This document shows positions 1-4,996 of a stretch of DNA of 6,120 nt, piece by piece. Position 1 is the first letter of the stretch. The number at the start of each line of letters is the position of its first letter. Both the position numbers and the translations under genes were made by a program. The stretch is taken from positions 1-6,120 of the forward strand of contig DAOWFF010000013.1 of assembly GCA_030638105.1 (NCBI GenBank), in the 5' to 3' direction. Source of the stretch: an archaeon (GTDB lineage Archaea; Nanobdellota; Nanobdellia; Pacearchaeales; GW2011-AR1). The notes under the pieces were generated by a model, which was not told the DNA's origin, ran no database searches, and was given only the letters and a program-made list of their open reading frames with translations.

Positions 1-1193
1 ATAAAGTAAAAAAGCTGGATGACGAATGGAGAAAACTGAAATATGGCGAGGACAATTTAAGGAGCGGACGGAATAAAATTTCTAACGAGATCAATCAGGC
101 GAAAAAAGAGAAAAAGAATTTTTCCAGTTTAATTAAAAAAGCCAAAAAAATTCCGTCGGAGATTGAAAAAATTCAGGAAAAGAGAAAAAAATTGGAAGCG
201 AAAATCAGAGAGATAATGTTACAGATTCCGAATATGATTCATAAATCCGTTGTGATTGGAAAAGATGAGAACGAAAATGTTGAGATTAAAAAAGTCGGGA
301 AAATTAAGAAATTTAATTTTGATGTGAAAAATCATGTTGAACTTGGCGAGAAATTGGGAGTGCTTGATTTTGATTCTTCGGCGAAAGTTTCAGGGAAGGG
401 ATTTTACTATATGAAAAAAGAACTGGCGTTGCTGAATCAGGCGTTGGTAAGATTTGCAATTGATTTTATGAAGAAAAAAAATTACGAATATATTGAAACA
501 CCGTTGCTGTTGAACGGAAAATCTGTCTATGCTTCTATGGACAAACAGGCAATTGAGGATTCGGTTTATTCTATTGACGGCGAGGACCTGAATTTAATCG
601 GCACAGCAGAGCAGTCGCTTTTGGCAATGCATTCTGGCGACGAGATTTTGGATTCAGAACTTCCGAAAAAATATTTTTCATATTCAATGTGTTTCAGAAA
701 AGAAATCGGAGCTCACGGAATAAACGAAAAAGGACTCTGGAGAACGCACCAGTTTAATAAAATTGAACAGTTTGTTTTTTGCAGACCCGAGCACTCTGAA
801 AAAATTTACAACGAGTTACTTAAAAATTCCGAGGAGATTTTGAAATTGCTTGAACTTCCTTATCGGGTTCTTGATTTGTGTTCTGGAGATTTGGCTGACT
901 GGAAATATAAAAGTGCGGACTTGGAAGTTTATCGCCCGACGACAAAAAAATACGGCGAGGTTGTTTCATTGACAAATTGCACTGATTATCAGGCGAGAAA
1001 ACTTGGAATAAGATGCGTTGATAAAAACGGGGTTCGCAGAATTCTTCACACATTGAATGATACAGCTTTGGCAACATCAAGAATCTTGGTCGCGATTATG
1101 GAAAACAATCAGCAAAAAGACGGCTCAATAAAAATTCCAAAAGTTCTTTGGAAATATACTGGGTTTAAAATTATTGGAGGTAAAAATAAATGA
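1..1193 (+). CDS. serS: Seryl-tRNA synthetase, 5'-truncated by the window edge
   Basis: Charges tRNA-Ser with serine in the cytoplasm (class II aminoacyl-tRNA synthetase). The frame is open from base 3, giving 396 residues. By comparison with usual SerRS length, about 30 N-terminal residues lie outside the window, so any start inside it (such as TTG at 192) is not the real one. The first ~70 visible residues (KLDDEWRKLKYGEDNLRS onward) are Lys/Glu-rich and match the long antiparallel coiled-coil arm that contacts tRNA-Ser. The catalytic core follows: GTAEQ (about 600-614), motif 2 FRKEIG...LWRTHQF (693-755), DLEVYRP and TNCTDYQARKLGIR (917-1015), and motif 3 LNDTALATSRILVAIMEN (1053-1106). 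All key blocks look intact. This is the common SerRS type, not the rare methanogen type. The C-terminus FKIIGGKNK is encoded by DNA that also holds the Shine-Dalgarno site of the next gene, which overlaps the TGA by 4 bp. Identity is seen from motifs and is very secure. Confidence 0.97.
   Translation, partial: KVKKLDDEWRKLKYGEDNLRSGRNKISNEINQAKKEKKNFSSLIKKAKKIPSEIEKIQEKRKKLEAKIREIMLQIPNMIHKSVVIGKDENENVEIKKVGKIKKFNFDVKNHVELGEKLGVLDFDSSAKVSGKGFYYMKKELALLNQALVRFAIDFMKKKNYEYIETPLLLNGKSVYASMDKQAIEDSVYSIDGEDLNLIGTAEQSLLAMHSGDEILDSELPKKYFSYSMCFRKEIGAHGINEKGLWRTHQFNKIEQFVFCRPEHSEKIYNELLKNSEEILKLLELPYRVLDLCSGDLADWKYKSADLEVYRPTTKKYGEVVSLTNCTDYQARKLGIRCVDKNGVRRILHTLNDTALATSRILVAIMENNQQKDGSIKIPKVLWKYTGFKIIGGKNK
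1165..1187 (+). repeat. 23-bp direct repeat, copy 1, carrying GGAGGT ribosome binding site
   Basis: This is identical over 23 bp to 1411-1433. It contains GGAGGT at 1176-1181, 8 nt before the ATG at 1190, which fixes that start. It also encodes the last residues of SerRS, so it is both coding and a translation signal. A third, imperfect version precedes the gene at 1991 (about 1968-1985, with GGAGGT at 1976-1981). Confidence 0.8.
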
Positions 1194-1393
1194 CATTAGT
1201 CCCTCCAAGGTATGAAAGATTTGACCCGAAAGATTTGGAGTATGGTGTTCCAGCAACAGAATTTATTAGAGTTACGCAAGAGTTAATAGAAAAAGAGGAT
1301 GGATTAGTTAATGAAAGTCAGTTAAGAAGAAGTAGGGATTGGAGTTGTTTAGCTAATCAAGTTGTTGGTGCAGAAGTTGATTTGGACATATAA
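1190..1393 (+). CDS. Hypothetical 67-aa protein, unrecognised
   Basis: A small soluble protein of 67 residues (starts MTLVPPRYERFDPKDLEYG) with no signal peptide, membrane helix or motif I recognise. It is charged and mildly acidic, with a likely helix around residues 23-36 (TEFIRVTQELIEKE) and a second, Arg-rich stretch at QLRRSRDW (44-51). The start is supported by a full GGAGGT 8 nt upstream and by an ATGA overlap with the serS stop, so it is probably translated from the serS transcript by coupling. It is bracketed by two identical 23-bp copies of its own ribosome-binding region, which suggests this segment was inserted or arose by duplication between serS and the following gene. Function unknown. 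That it is a real gene is likely from the ribosome binding site and spacing, not from homology. Confidence 0.7.
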   Translation: MTLVPPRYERFDPKDLEYGVPATEFIRVTQELIEKEDGLVNESQLRRSRDWSCLANQVVGAEVDLDI

Positions 1394-1410
1394 ATTGAAA
1401 CACTTTTTTA

Positions 1411-1433
1411 TTAAAATTATTGGAGGTAAAAAT
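1411..1433 (+). repeat. 23-bp direct repeat, copy 2, carrying GGAGGT ribosome binding site
   Basis: Second exact copy of the 1165-1187 repeat, 246 bp downstream. GGAGGT at 1422-1427 lies 4 nt before the ATG at 1432, so it sets the start of the two-helix membrane protein. Starting at TTG 1420 would put the start inside the ribosome binding site and is rejected. Confidence 0.8.
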
Positions 1434-1665
1434 GAAAACAAAAAAATTAGATAAGTATTTTTTGCTGAGTTGGAGAAAGGCGTGGATAATTATTGTTGGG
1501 TGGTTTCTCGCAGTCATGTTGCATAATGCGATTTCGGCTTTGTTTAATTTTGAAGAAGCAGTGTTTTTTATTATCGCGGTAATTTTAATGCCAATTTATT
1601 TTTTGATTGTCTTAGTTTATAGTTTGATTAAAAAATTAAAAATAGGAAATAATTCTCGTTTATAG
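1432..1665 (+). CDS. Small two-helix membrane protein, 77 aa
   Basis: A 77-residue integral membrane protein without a recognised family. A short basic N-terminus (MKTKKLDKYF) is followed by two hydrophobic helices, at about residues 17-35 (AWIIIVGWFLAVML...) and 45-66 (AVFFIIAVILMPIYFLIVLVY). The tail is basic (KKLKIGNNSRL). Positive charge at both ends predicts that both termini are cytoplasmic, with a short outside loop containing NFEEA. The start is set by GGAGGT at 1422-1427. It is third in the serS cluster, 38 bp after the 67-aa gene, and no promoter is evident in that gap. Its role is unknown. Proteins of this shape are often uncharacterised, so no function is proposed. Confidence 0.75.
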   Translation: MKTKKLDKYFLLSWRKAWIIIVGWFLAVMLHNAISALFNFEEAVFFIIAVILMPIYFLIVLVYSLIKKLKIGNNSRL

Positions 1666-1670
1666 TTAGT

Positions 1671-1678
1671 TTTATAAG
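1671..1678 (+). promoter_or_regulatory. Probable TATA box of the tRNA-Asp gene
   Basis: TTTATAAG lies about 34 bp before the mature tRNA 5' end, which would place the transcription start about 8-10 nt upstream of the tRNA. A second A/T stretch at 1690-1699 (ATAAATATAT) is an alternative but sits too close to the tRNA. The call rests on archaeal TATA spacing only. Confidence 0.45.
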
Positions 1679-1707
1679 TAATTCTTTTGATAAATATATG
1701 TTTGATT

Positions 1708-1779
1708 GCCTAGGTAGTTAAGTGGCTATAACACGGCCCTGTCGCGGCCGAATCCCGGGTTCGATTCCCGGTCTGGGCG
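1708..1779 (+). tRNA. tRNA-Asp (anticodon GUC)
   Basis: A complete cloverleaf folds from the sequence. The acceptor stem pairs GCCTAGG with TCTGGGC, with two G-U pairs. The D stem is GTTA/TAAC with an 8-nt loop containing GG. The anticodon stem is CGGCC/GGCCG (1734-1738 and 1746-1750), with loop CTGTCGC and anticodon GTC at 1741-1743. The variable loop is AATC, and the T arm is CCGGG-TTCGATT-CCCGG. The discriminator base is G (1779), the usual identity element for aspartate. CCA is not encoded and must be added after processing. No intron is seen. The trailer immediately after the discriminator (TTCGCCCA) can pair with the acceptor 3' strand (TGGGCG), so the precursor could form a competing hairpin. 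The 3' end is duplicated downstream at 1862-1889. Confidence 0.97.
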
Positions 1780-1796
1780 TTCGCCCATTATGGCAC
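1769..1796 (+). repeat. 28-bp direct repeat, copy 1, spanning the tRNA-Asp 3' end
   Basis: An exact 28-bp match to 1862-1889. It consists of the last 11 nt of tRNA-Asp plus 17 nt of trailer, and contains the near-palindrome TGGGCGTTCGCCCA (1774-1787). It ends in TGGCAC, which is inverted as GTGCCA at 1841-1846. A duplicated tRNA 3' end resembles the att repeats left by tRNA-directed integrases, but no integrase is in the window and the copies are only 93 bp apart. Confidence 0.85.
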
Positions 1797-1861
1797 TTCG
1801 ATGGGATTCACATTACAAACAAAAACCGATTCTCACGATTGTGCCACAACGAGCTGGTCGT

Positions 1862-1889
1862 CGGTCTGGGCGTTCGCCCATTATGGCAC
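1862..1889 (+). repeat. 28-bp direct repeat, copy 2, downstream of tRNA-Asp
   Basis: Second exact copy, starting 93 bp after the first. The rest of the tRNA is absent, so this is a 3'-end fragment and not a second tRNA. TGGCACA at 1884-1890 pairs with TGTGCCA at 1840-1846, so the copy could fold as a 7-bp outer stem enclosing the TGGGC/GCCCA hairpin. The 65 bp between copies (1797-1861) hold no recognisable gene. Confidence 0.85.
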
Positions 1890-1910
1890 ATTCCAGAGCG
1901 TCAATTTATT

Positions 1911-1942
1911 GAGATAGATTTTAAGTCCATCTTACTTATAAA
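1911..1942 (+). promoter_or_regulatory. Promoter with shared upstream element, for the gene at 1991
   Basis: GAGATAGATT (1911-1920), TTAAGTCCA (1921-1929) and TATA box TTATAAA (1936-1942). With archaeal spacing, transcription would start near 1964-1966, leaving a leader of about 26 nt that contains GGAGGT at 1976-1981. The same arrangement, with the same 15-bp offset between TTAAGTCCA and TTATAAA, occurs at 3530-3561. By hand alignment 25 of 32 positions agree, including all of both core blocks. Confidence 0.7.
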
Positions 1943-1990
1943 GAAATTTTATTTTATTTAATTAATTAAATTATAGGAGGTAAAATAAAA

Positions 1991-2413
1991 ATGGAAAACA
2001 AAAAAATATTCAGTGTGTTTGTTTTAGGAATGATTGCTCTCTTGGGAGTTAGTTTAGTTGTTGCTTATCAAGGAGATTATTCTATAGAAGGTCCAGATTA
2101 TTCTGAAGAAAGACATGAAACAATGGAACAAGTTTTTGATAACTTAGATTACGATGCTTGGGTTACTTTAATGACCGAAAGTGGAAGAAGTCAACGAGTG
2201 CTAAATGTTATAACTGAAGATAATTTTGAAACATTTGTAGAGGCTCGTGAAGCTGGAAAATCTGGAGATTTTGAAAGAGCTTCTGAGTTAAGAGCTGAGC
2301 TTGGTTTGAGAAATGGAAATGGTCCTAAAGATGGAAATGGTTTTGGTGGTGGAAAAGATATGCGACAAGGTTCTGGAATGAAAAGCCAGCACAATAATTT
2401 TCGTTTAGAATAA
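1991..2413 (+). CDS. Small secreted protein, YQGDYS/PDYSEERHE type
   Basis: A 140-residue exported protein of unknown function. Residues 1-25 form a typical signal peptide: basic MENKK, then a hydrophobic core, ending VVA, with likely cleavage before Y26. The mature part has a conserved-looking block PDYSEERHETMEQVFD (35-50), an aromatic D-Y-D-A-W (53-57), then VITEDNFETFVEAREAGKSGDFERA and ELRAELGL (73-106). From 108 on it is a low-complexity tail rich in Gly, Asn, Lys and Asp. I recognise this pattern (YxGD..GPxYSxERHE..., NFxxFxEA, ExxAELGL) from small secreted proteins common in DPANN archaea and CPR bacteria. I know of no established function or gene name. The mature domain is probably helical. 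The start is set by GGAGGT 9 nt upstream. It stands alone between its own promoter and a T-tract terminator. Confidence 0.85.
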   Translation: MENKKIFSVFVLGMIALLGVSLVVAYQGDYSIEGPDYSEERHETMEQVFDNLDYDAWVTLMTESGRSQRVLNVITEDNFETFVEAREAGKSGDFERASELRAELGLRNGNGPKDGNGFGGGKDMRQGSGMKSQHNNFRLE

Positions 2414-2427
2414 ATATAATTTATTTA

Positions 2428-2442
2428 TTTTTTTTAATTTTT
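2428..2442 (+). terminator. T-tract terminator after the secreted-protein gene
   Basis: A run of eight T (2428-2435) followed by five T (2438-2442), 15 bp after the stop at 2413. Archaeal RNA polymerase terminates at such T-rich stretches without needing a hairpin. It also separates this gene from the convergent minus-strand gene ending at 2507. Confidence 0.6.
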
Positions 2443-2506
2443 AAATGGACTCTTGATCCATAAAATAAGAAAAATTTGGGATTGTTGAGAGAGATTTAAA
2501 TTCCCA

Positions 2507-2770
2507 CTATAATTCAAATTCATCAATAAAATTAATTATTGTAGAGTATTTTTCTAAGTATTTACTGCCTTTTTCTGTCAAAGAAATTTGTTTATTTTTC
2601 CTATAAGTTTCTTTTATAAATTCTTTGTTCAATAATTCTAAATAATATTTTTTAAACCTAAATGAAGAAAGGTTGGATTTCCTAAGAAGTGGCGTGGGTT
2701 TTATTGAATGGTTTTCTCGGATAATAAATAGGATATCTCTTATTATTTCTAATCTATTCCTTTTTGCCAT
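2507..2770 (-). CDS. Winged-helix DNA-binding regulator, 87 aa (archaeal HTH_45-like)
   Basis: A small transcription factor candidate made almost entirely of one winged-helix domain. Residues 3-18 (KRNRLEIIRDILFIIR) form helix 1. KPTPLLRKSNLSSFRFKKYYLELLNKE (24-50, read in parts) contains the helix-turn-helix, with the recognition helix near SSFRFKKYYLELL. QISLTEKGSKYLEKY (61-75) is the wing strand and closing helix, where LTEKG is a hallmark of archaeal winged-helix families. KRxRLEII at the start and TEKGxxFLxxY near the end resemble the HTH_45/ArnR1-like group. No ligand domain is present. It follows the seven-helix membrane protein by 1 bp (TAA-A-ATG). A weak GTAGGT site lies 10 nt before the ATG, so translational coupling is likely. 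Target DNA is unknown; the nearby shared promoter element is a candidate. Confidence 0.85.
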   Translation of the reverse strand: MAKRNRLEIIRDILFIIRENHSIKPTPLLRKSNLSSFRFKKYYLELLNKEFIKETYRKNKQISLTEKGSKYLEKYSTIINFIDEFEL

Positions 2771-2771
2771 T

Positions 2772-3491
2772 TTAATTAGTACCTACTTTTTTAAGAACTT
2801 TATAGAGCATTGCAAGAAAAATTCCTGAAGATGTTAGGTAAATAAACAATTGAAATGTCTTGAAAAATTTCGGAATTAAAATGTCCATTATATTGAGTAC
2901 CCAAAATAAAAATAAAAGAGTGTAAATTATATGTAGTCCTTGTTTTCTTTTCTTTTCCTTTGACTGATTACGAGAAATATGAAATGTAAAAATAACAAAA
3001 AATAATAACAAAAAATTTATACTAAAATAAATAAAAGGATTTCTAAATAAAATGCTTAAAATTGCTATAACCAAAGCTAACAGATGAAATAAATAAATTT
3101 TTTTTGAATTGGTATCCCATTTTTTCCACATAACACTATAAAGAAGATAAAAAATAGCCATTGAACTGAAATACATAAATATGAAAAGAGTTATACTTCC
3201 AAAAATAGGAAGAAAATTTATTAATTCGTTTCTCCCAAAATATAGTAAGATTATTTTTATAAAAGATCTGAAAAAGTAAGCAAGTGCAAAAAATAAAAAA
3301 GATTGCCTAAAATATTTTATCCCTTTGTGAGAACTCAGCCCATATAATTCTTTTGTTCCAAAATAAATCATCAAGCTACAAACTATTATTACAAAAGAGT
3401 AAATTATTTCAGTTTCAATTCCTAATTCCATTAACCTTCCCAGCCCCTGTCCAAGACCCTGTCCAATTATTCTCCCAGTAATTAATTCCAT
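2772..3491 (-). CDS. Seven-helix integral membrane protein, unrecognised family
   Basis: A 239-residue membrane protein. Hydrophobic segments fall at about residues 29-48, 64-85, 92-120, 132-149, 152-172, 187-205 and 212-234. Basic loops at 122-131 (KKWDTNSKK) and 173-184 (SRNQSKEKKRKQ), and a basic C-terminus (KKVGTN), predict N-outside, C-inside topology. The N-terminus before helix 1 holds a Gly repeat (GQGLGQGLG, 10-18). No catalytic or transport motif is recognised. The start at 3491 is supported by a TATA box centred about 25-26 bp upstream with no ribosome binding site, which suggests a leaderless mRNA. The 1-bp junction with the winged-helix gene makes a two-gene operon. A membrane sensor or anti-regulator acting on that DNA-binding partner is plausible but is inference. 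The gene is visibly more AT-rich than serS or the GTPase gene. Confidence 0.8.
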   Translation of the reverse strand: MELITGRIIGQGLGQGLGRLMELGIETEIIYSFVIIVCSLMIYFGTKELYGLSSHKGIKYFRQSFLFFALAYFFRSFIKIILLYFGRNELINFLPIFGSITLFIFMYFSSMAIFYLLYSVMWKKWDTNSKKIYLFHLLALVIAILSILFRNPFIYFSINFLLLFFVIFTFHISRNQSKEKKRKQGLHIIYTLLFLFWVLNIMDILIPKFFKTFQLFIYLTSSGIFLAMLYKVLKKVGTN

Positions 3492-3512
3492 TTCAATACA
3501 ATCTTATGAAAG

Positions 3513-3520
3513 TTTAAATA
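3513..3520 (-). promoter_or_regulatory. TATA box for the membrane-protein/winged-helix operon
   Basis: TATTTAAA read on the minus strand, centred about 25-26 bp upstream of the ATG at 3491. This is the distance expected if transcription starts at the start codon, and it fits the lack of a Shine-Dalgarno site. It faces away from the TATA box at 3555-3561, so the two operons are divergent. Confidence 0.6.
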
Positions 3521-3529
3521 CTTTTAAGA

Positions 3530-3561
3530 GAGATGGATGTTAAGTCCACTCAATTTATAAA
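3530..3561 (+). promoter_or_regulatory. Promoter with shared upstream element, for the gene at 3583
   Basis: GAGATGGATG (3530-3539), TTAAGTCCA (3540-3548) and TTATAAA (3555-3561). The TATA centre is about 25 bp before the ATG at 3583, and no ribosome binding site precedes that ATG, so a leaderless transcript is likely. The module matches 1911-1942 with the same internal spacing. It lies between the divergent TATA boxes, so a factor bound here could affect both operons. Confidence 0.7.
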
Positions 3562-3582
3562 CCAAAAAAATTTTATTTATCT

Positions 3583-3927
3583 ATGAAAAAAGCGGTAGTC
3601 GGTTTGATAGCAATTTCAATTTTTTTAATTGGAACTTTTGGGTATTTGTCTTACTCGAATTTGGAAGAACACGAGCACGACGACGAACACGAGCATTCTG
3701 TTGAAATTGAAGGAAGCGAAATAAAATTATTATCTATTCAGGAAATTGCAGATTTGTGGGAAATAGATTCAGAAATTTTTCTGCAAAGAATAATTCAGGA
3801 ATTTGATTTAAAAGAAAATTACACAGTTGATTTTGTTCTGGAAGATATGAGAGCAGAGTATGCGTTTTCTCCCGCAATTATAAAAGACATAGCCGAAGAA
3901 ATAAAACACGGAGCGGGAAATGAATAG
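3583..3927 (+). CDS. Membrane-anchored protein with His-rich segment, partner of DUF4405-like protein
   Basis: A 114-residue protein. Residues 4-22 form one N-terminal hydrophobic helix after MKK, either an uncleaved anchor or a signal peptide. EHEHDDEHEH (29-38), with histidines 30, 32, 36 and 38 among acidic residues, is a likely metal-binding stretch just outside the membrane. Residues 51-108 form a helical domain, SIQEIADLWEID...EFDL followed by TVDFVLEDMRAEYAFSPAIIKDIAEEI. It looks like the small helical modules (EIAxxxxI...LxxxLxL) seen attached to or beside membrane ferredoxin and DUF4405 proteins. That resemblance is from memory and moderate. The gene overlaps the next by 8 bp, so the two are made together and probably work together, perhaps in electron transfer or metal handling. 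The start is fixed by a leaderless promoter. No CxxCH or other haem motif is present. Confidence 0.75.
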   Translation: MKKAVVGLIAISIFLIGTFGYLSYSNLEEHEHDDEHEHSVEIEGSEIKLLSIQEIADLWEIDSEIFLQRIIQEFDLKENYTVDFVLEDMRAEYAFSPAIIKDIAEEIKHGAGNE

Positions 3928-4180
3928 TTTAAAATTAAATTACTGGATAGATGTCGGCTTGGGGATTTCTTTTTTTGCGTGTTTTTTTACAGGTCTGATT
4001 AAATGGCCAGGTCTGATAAAAATCATAGGAACTTCTGCATACAAAATTCTGCGTTTCAACAACATTTCAATAATCCACGACTGGAGCGGGCTGATTATGG
4101 GCTTGCTTGTTTTGTTTCATCTGGTTCTTCACTGGAACTGGATAGTCGCTGTAACAAAAAAGATTTTTTTGCCAAAATGA
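3920..4180 (+). CDS. DUF4405-like two-helix cytochrome b-type membrane protein
   Basis: An 86-residue membrane protein with two helices, at about residues 9-27 and 54-72. Three histidines lie in DUF4405 (PF14358) positions: IIHDWSG (H53) at the start of helix 2, and HLVLHW (H67, H71) at its end. In this family the histidines are thought to ligate haem b, as in the larger cytochrome b and formate-dehydrogenase gamma folds. The N-terminal LNYWIDVGLGISFFACFFTG also fits the family. The likely role is a membrane electron-transfer subunit, possibly as a dimer, since two helices alone give few ligands. It overlaps the upstream His-rich anchored protein by 8 bp. GGAG (3910-3913), 6 nt before the ATG, supports this start. 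No obvious quinone or iron-sulphur partner is in the window. The haem role is inferred from the family. Confidence 0.8.
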   Translation: MNSLKLNYWIDVGLGISFFACFFTGLIKWPGLIKIIGTSAYKILRFNNISIIHDWSGLIMGLLVLFHLVLHWNWIVAVTKKIFLPK

Positions 4181-4182
4181 GT

Positions 4183-4194
4183 TGATGTTCATCA
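4183..4194. promoter_or_regulatory. Short inverted repeat between genes, possible operator
   Basis: TGATG-TT-CATCA, 5-bp arms around a 2-nt centre, 9 bp upstream of the putative TATA box of the gene at 4232 and 2 bp after the upstream stop codon. It could be an operator or chance; the arms are short. Confidence 0.25.
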
Positions 4195-4203
4195 CAATAA
4201 TCC

Positions 4204-4211
4204 TTAAAAAT
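4204..4211 (+). promoter_or_regulatory. Putative TATA box of the gene at 4232
   Basis: TTAAAAAT centred about 24 bp before the ATG, in an A/T-rich stretch (4203-4221). There is no ribosome binding site before the ATG, consistent with a leaderless transcript. Confidence 0.5.
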
Positions 4212-4231
4212 ATTAATTAAAGAACAATACT

Positions 4232-4954
4232 ATGTCAAAGCCGAATATTTCCTATAATCATGCTCATATAACTTTGGGTGCTAATGAATCTCAATCTTTA
4301 TTTGGAGAGGAATATAAGAAGGAATTTCAAAATGGGCAGTTGAATAATGCTCAAGGAGTTTTGCGCCTATTATTAGTAAATGATTGTGTTTTGGAGATGC
4401 ACGGAATAAAAATACCTATTTTTGGAATGAGAGAATTATCATCTGAAGGAGCGATTATTGATTCTGTTAAAAGATTGCTTGGAGATTTTGGTAATGGTTT
4501 GGAAAGGTCTGTGGAGCTTGCTGAAAAAAGAATCATTCAAGATGATTTTTATTTTACTCCTAAGGGATTATGTGATTATTCGCGGGCAGATGAATTAGAG
4601 AGAAAACAAGTTACAGAATGGGTTAAATATGCAAGAGATTACCCTTCTAATGTAAATGAACTTCTTCCAGATGATCTGGGATTTCCTAAAGGTCTTGAAG
4701 TTAAATTTGCCCCAACATTTCAAGCACTCAGGAATTTAGGGGATTATGCTTGGAAAGAAGGTAATTCTGATTATATTGGAGGCGAGACATTTGCCGATTG
4801 TGTTAAAAACTTTCTTGATATGTATGATGCAGTGGTTGCTCATATAGATTGGGAAGAACGAACAGGAAATGAAATAAGATTTCGCCAACTGGAAAAAGGC
4901 GAGCACACACATACTGGAGTAATTTCTGTTGCAGAATTAGTTTTGACAAAATAA
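4232..4954 (+). CDS. Hypothetical soluble 240-aa protein, unrecognised
   Basis: A 240-residue protein with no signal peptide and no membrane helix, so probably cytoplasmic. I do not recognise the family. Visible features: a hydrophobic strand VLRLLLVN (43-50); IKIPIFGMREL (59-69); a helical middle with KRLLGDFGNGLERSVELAEKR (80-100, read in parts); an acidic/aromatic stretch DDFYFTPKGLCDYSRADELERK (104-125, in parts); DDLGFPKG (147-154); YIGGETFADCVKNFLDMYDAVVAHI (181-205, in parts); and a C-terminal EKGEHTHTGVISVAEL (221-236). His 10, 12, 57, 204, 225 and 227 are scattered, with no clear metal motif. It has its own likely leaderless promoter, lies 51 bp after the DUF4405 gene and 42 bp before the GTPase gene, and both neighbours look independently transcribed. 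It is real from length, codon use and promoter. Confidence 0.8.
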   Translation: MSKPNISYNHAHITLGANESQSLFGEEYKKEFQNGQLNNAQGVLRLLLVNDCVLEMHGIKIPIFGMRELSSEGAIIDSVKRLLGDFGNGLERSVELAEKRIIQDDFYFTPKGLCDYSRADELERKQVTEWVKYARDYPSNVNELLPDDLGFPKGLEVKFAPTFQALRNLGDYAWKEGNSDYIGGETFADCVKNFLDMYDAVVAHIDWEERTGNEIRFRQLEKGEHTHTGVISVAELVLTK

Positions 4955-4962
4955 TTTTATGG

Positions 4963-4976
4963 TTTATTTAATAAAC
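4963..4976 (+). promoter_or_regulatory. Putative TATA region of the GTPase gene
   Basis: TTTATTTAATAAAC, centred about 26-27 bp before the ATG at 4997. No Shine-Dalgarno site is present in the pyrimidine-rich stretch before the ATG, so a leaderless start is likely. Confidence 0.5.
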
Positions 4977-4996
4977 TCTTTATTCTTTAACTTTTC

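Noticed and set aside
192..194. TTG as the start codon of serS
   Set aside because: The frame is open to the window edge and the upstream residues match the SerRS coiled-coil arm.
1769..1889. CRISPR-like array
   Set aside because: There are only two repeat copies, one of them part of a tRNA, and no further units at regular spacing.
1722..1961. Open frame of 79 codons across tRNA-Asp and its downstream repeat
   Set aside because: It begins inside the tRNA and its internal repeat (GLGVRPLWH twice) merely reflects the 28-bp DNA repeat. It has no ribosome binding site.
2446..2460. TGGA...TCCA hairpin between the convergent genes at 2413 and 2507
   Set aside because: The pairing is only four base pairs plus a bulged two more. 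The nearby T-tract explains termination better.
4003..4185. Plus-strand 60-codon frame inside the DUF4405-like gene
   Set aside because: It overlaps the recognisable HDWSG/HLVLHW reading frame in another phase, and the real frame has a ribosome binding site.
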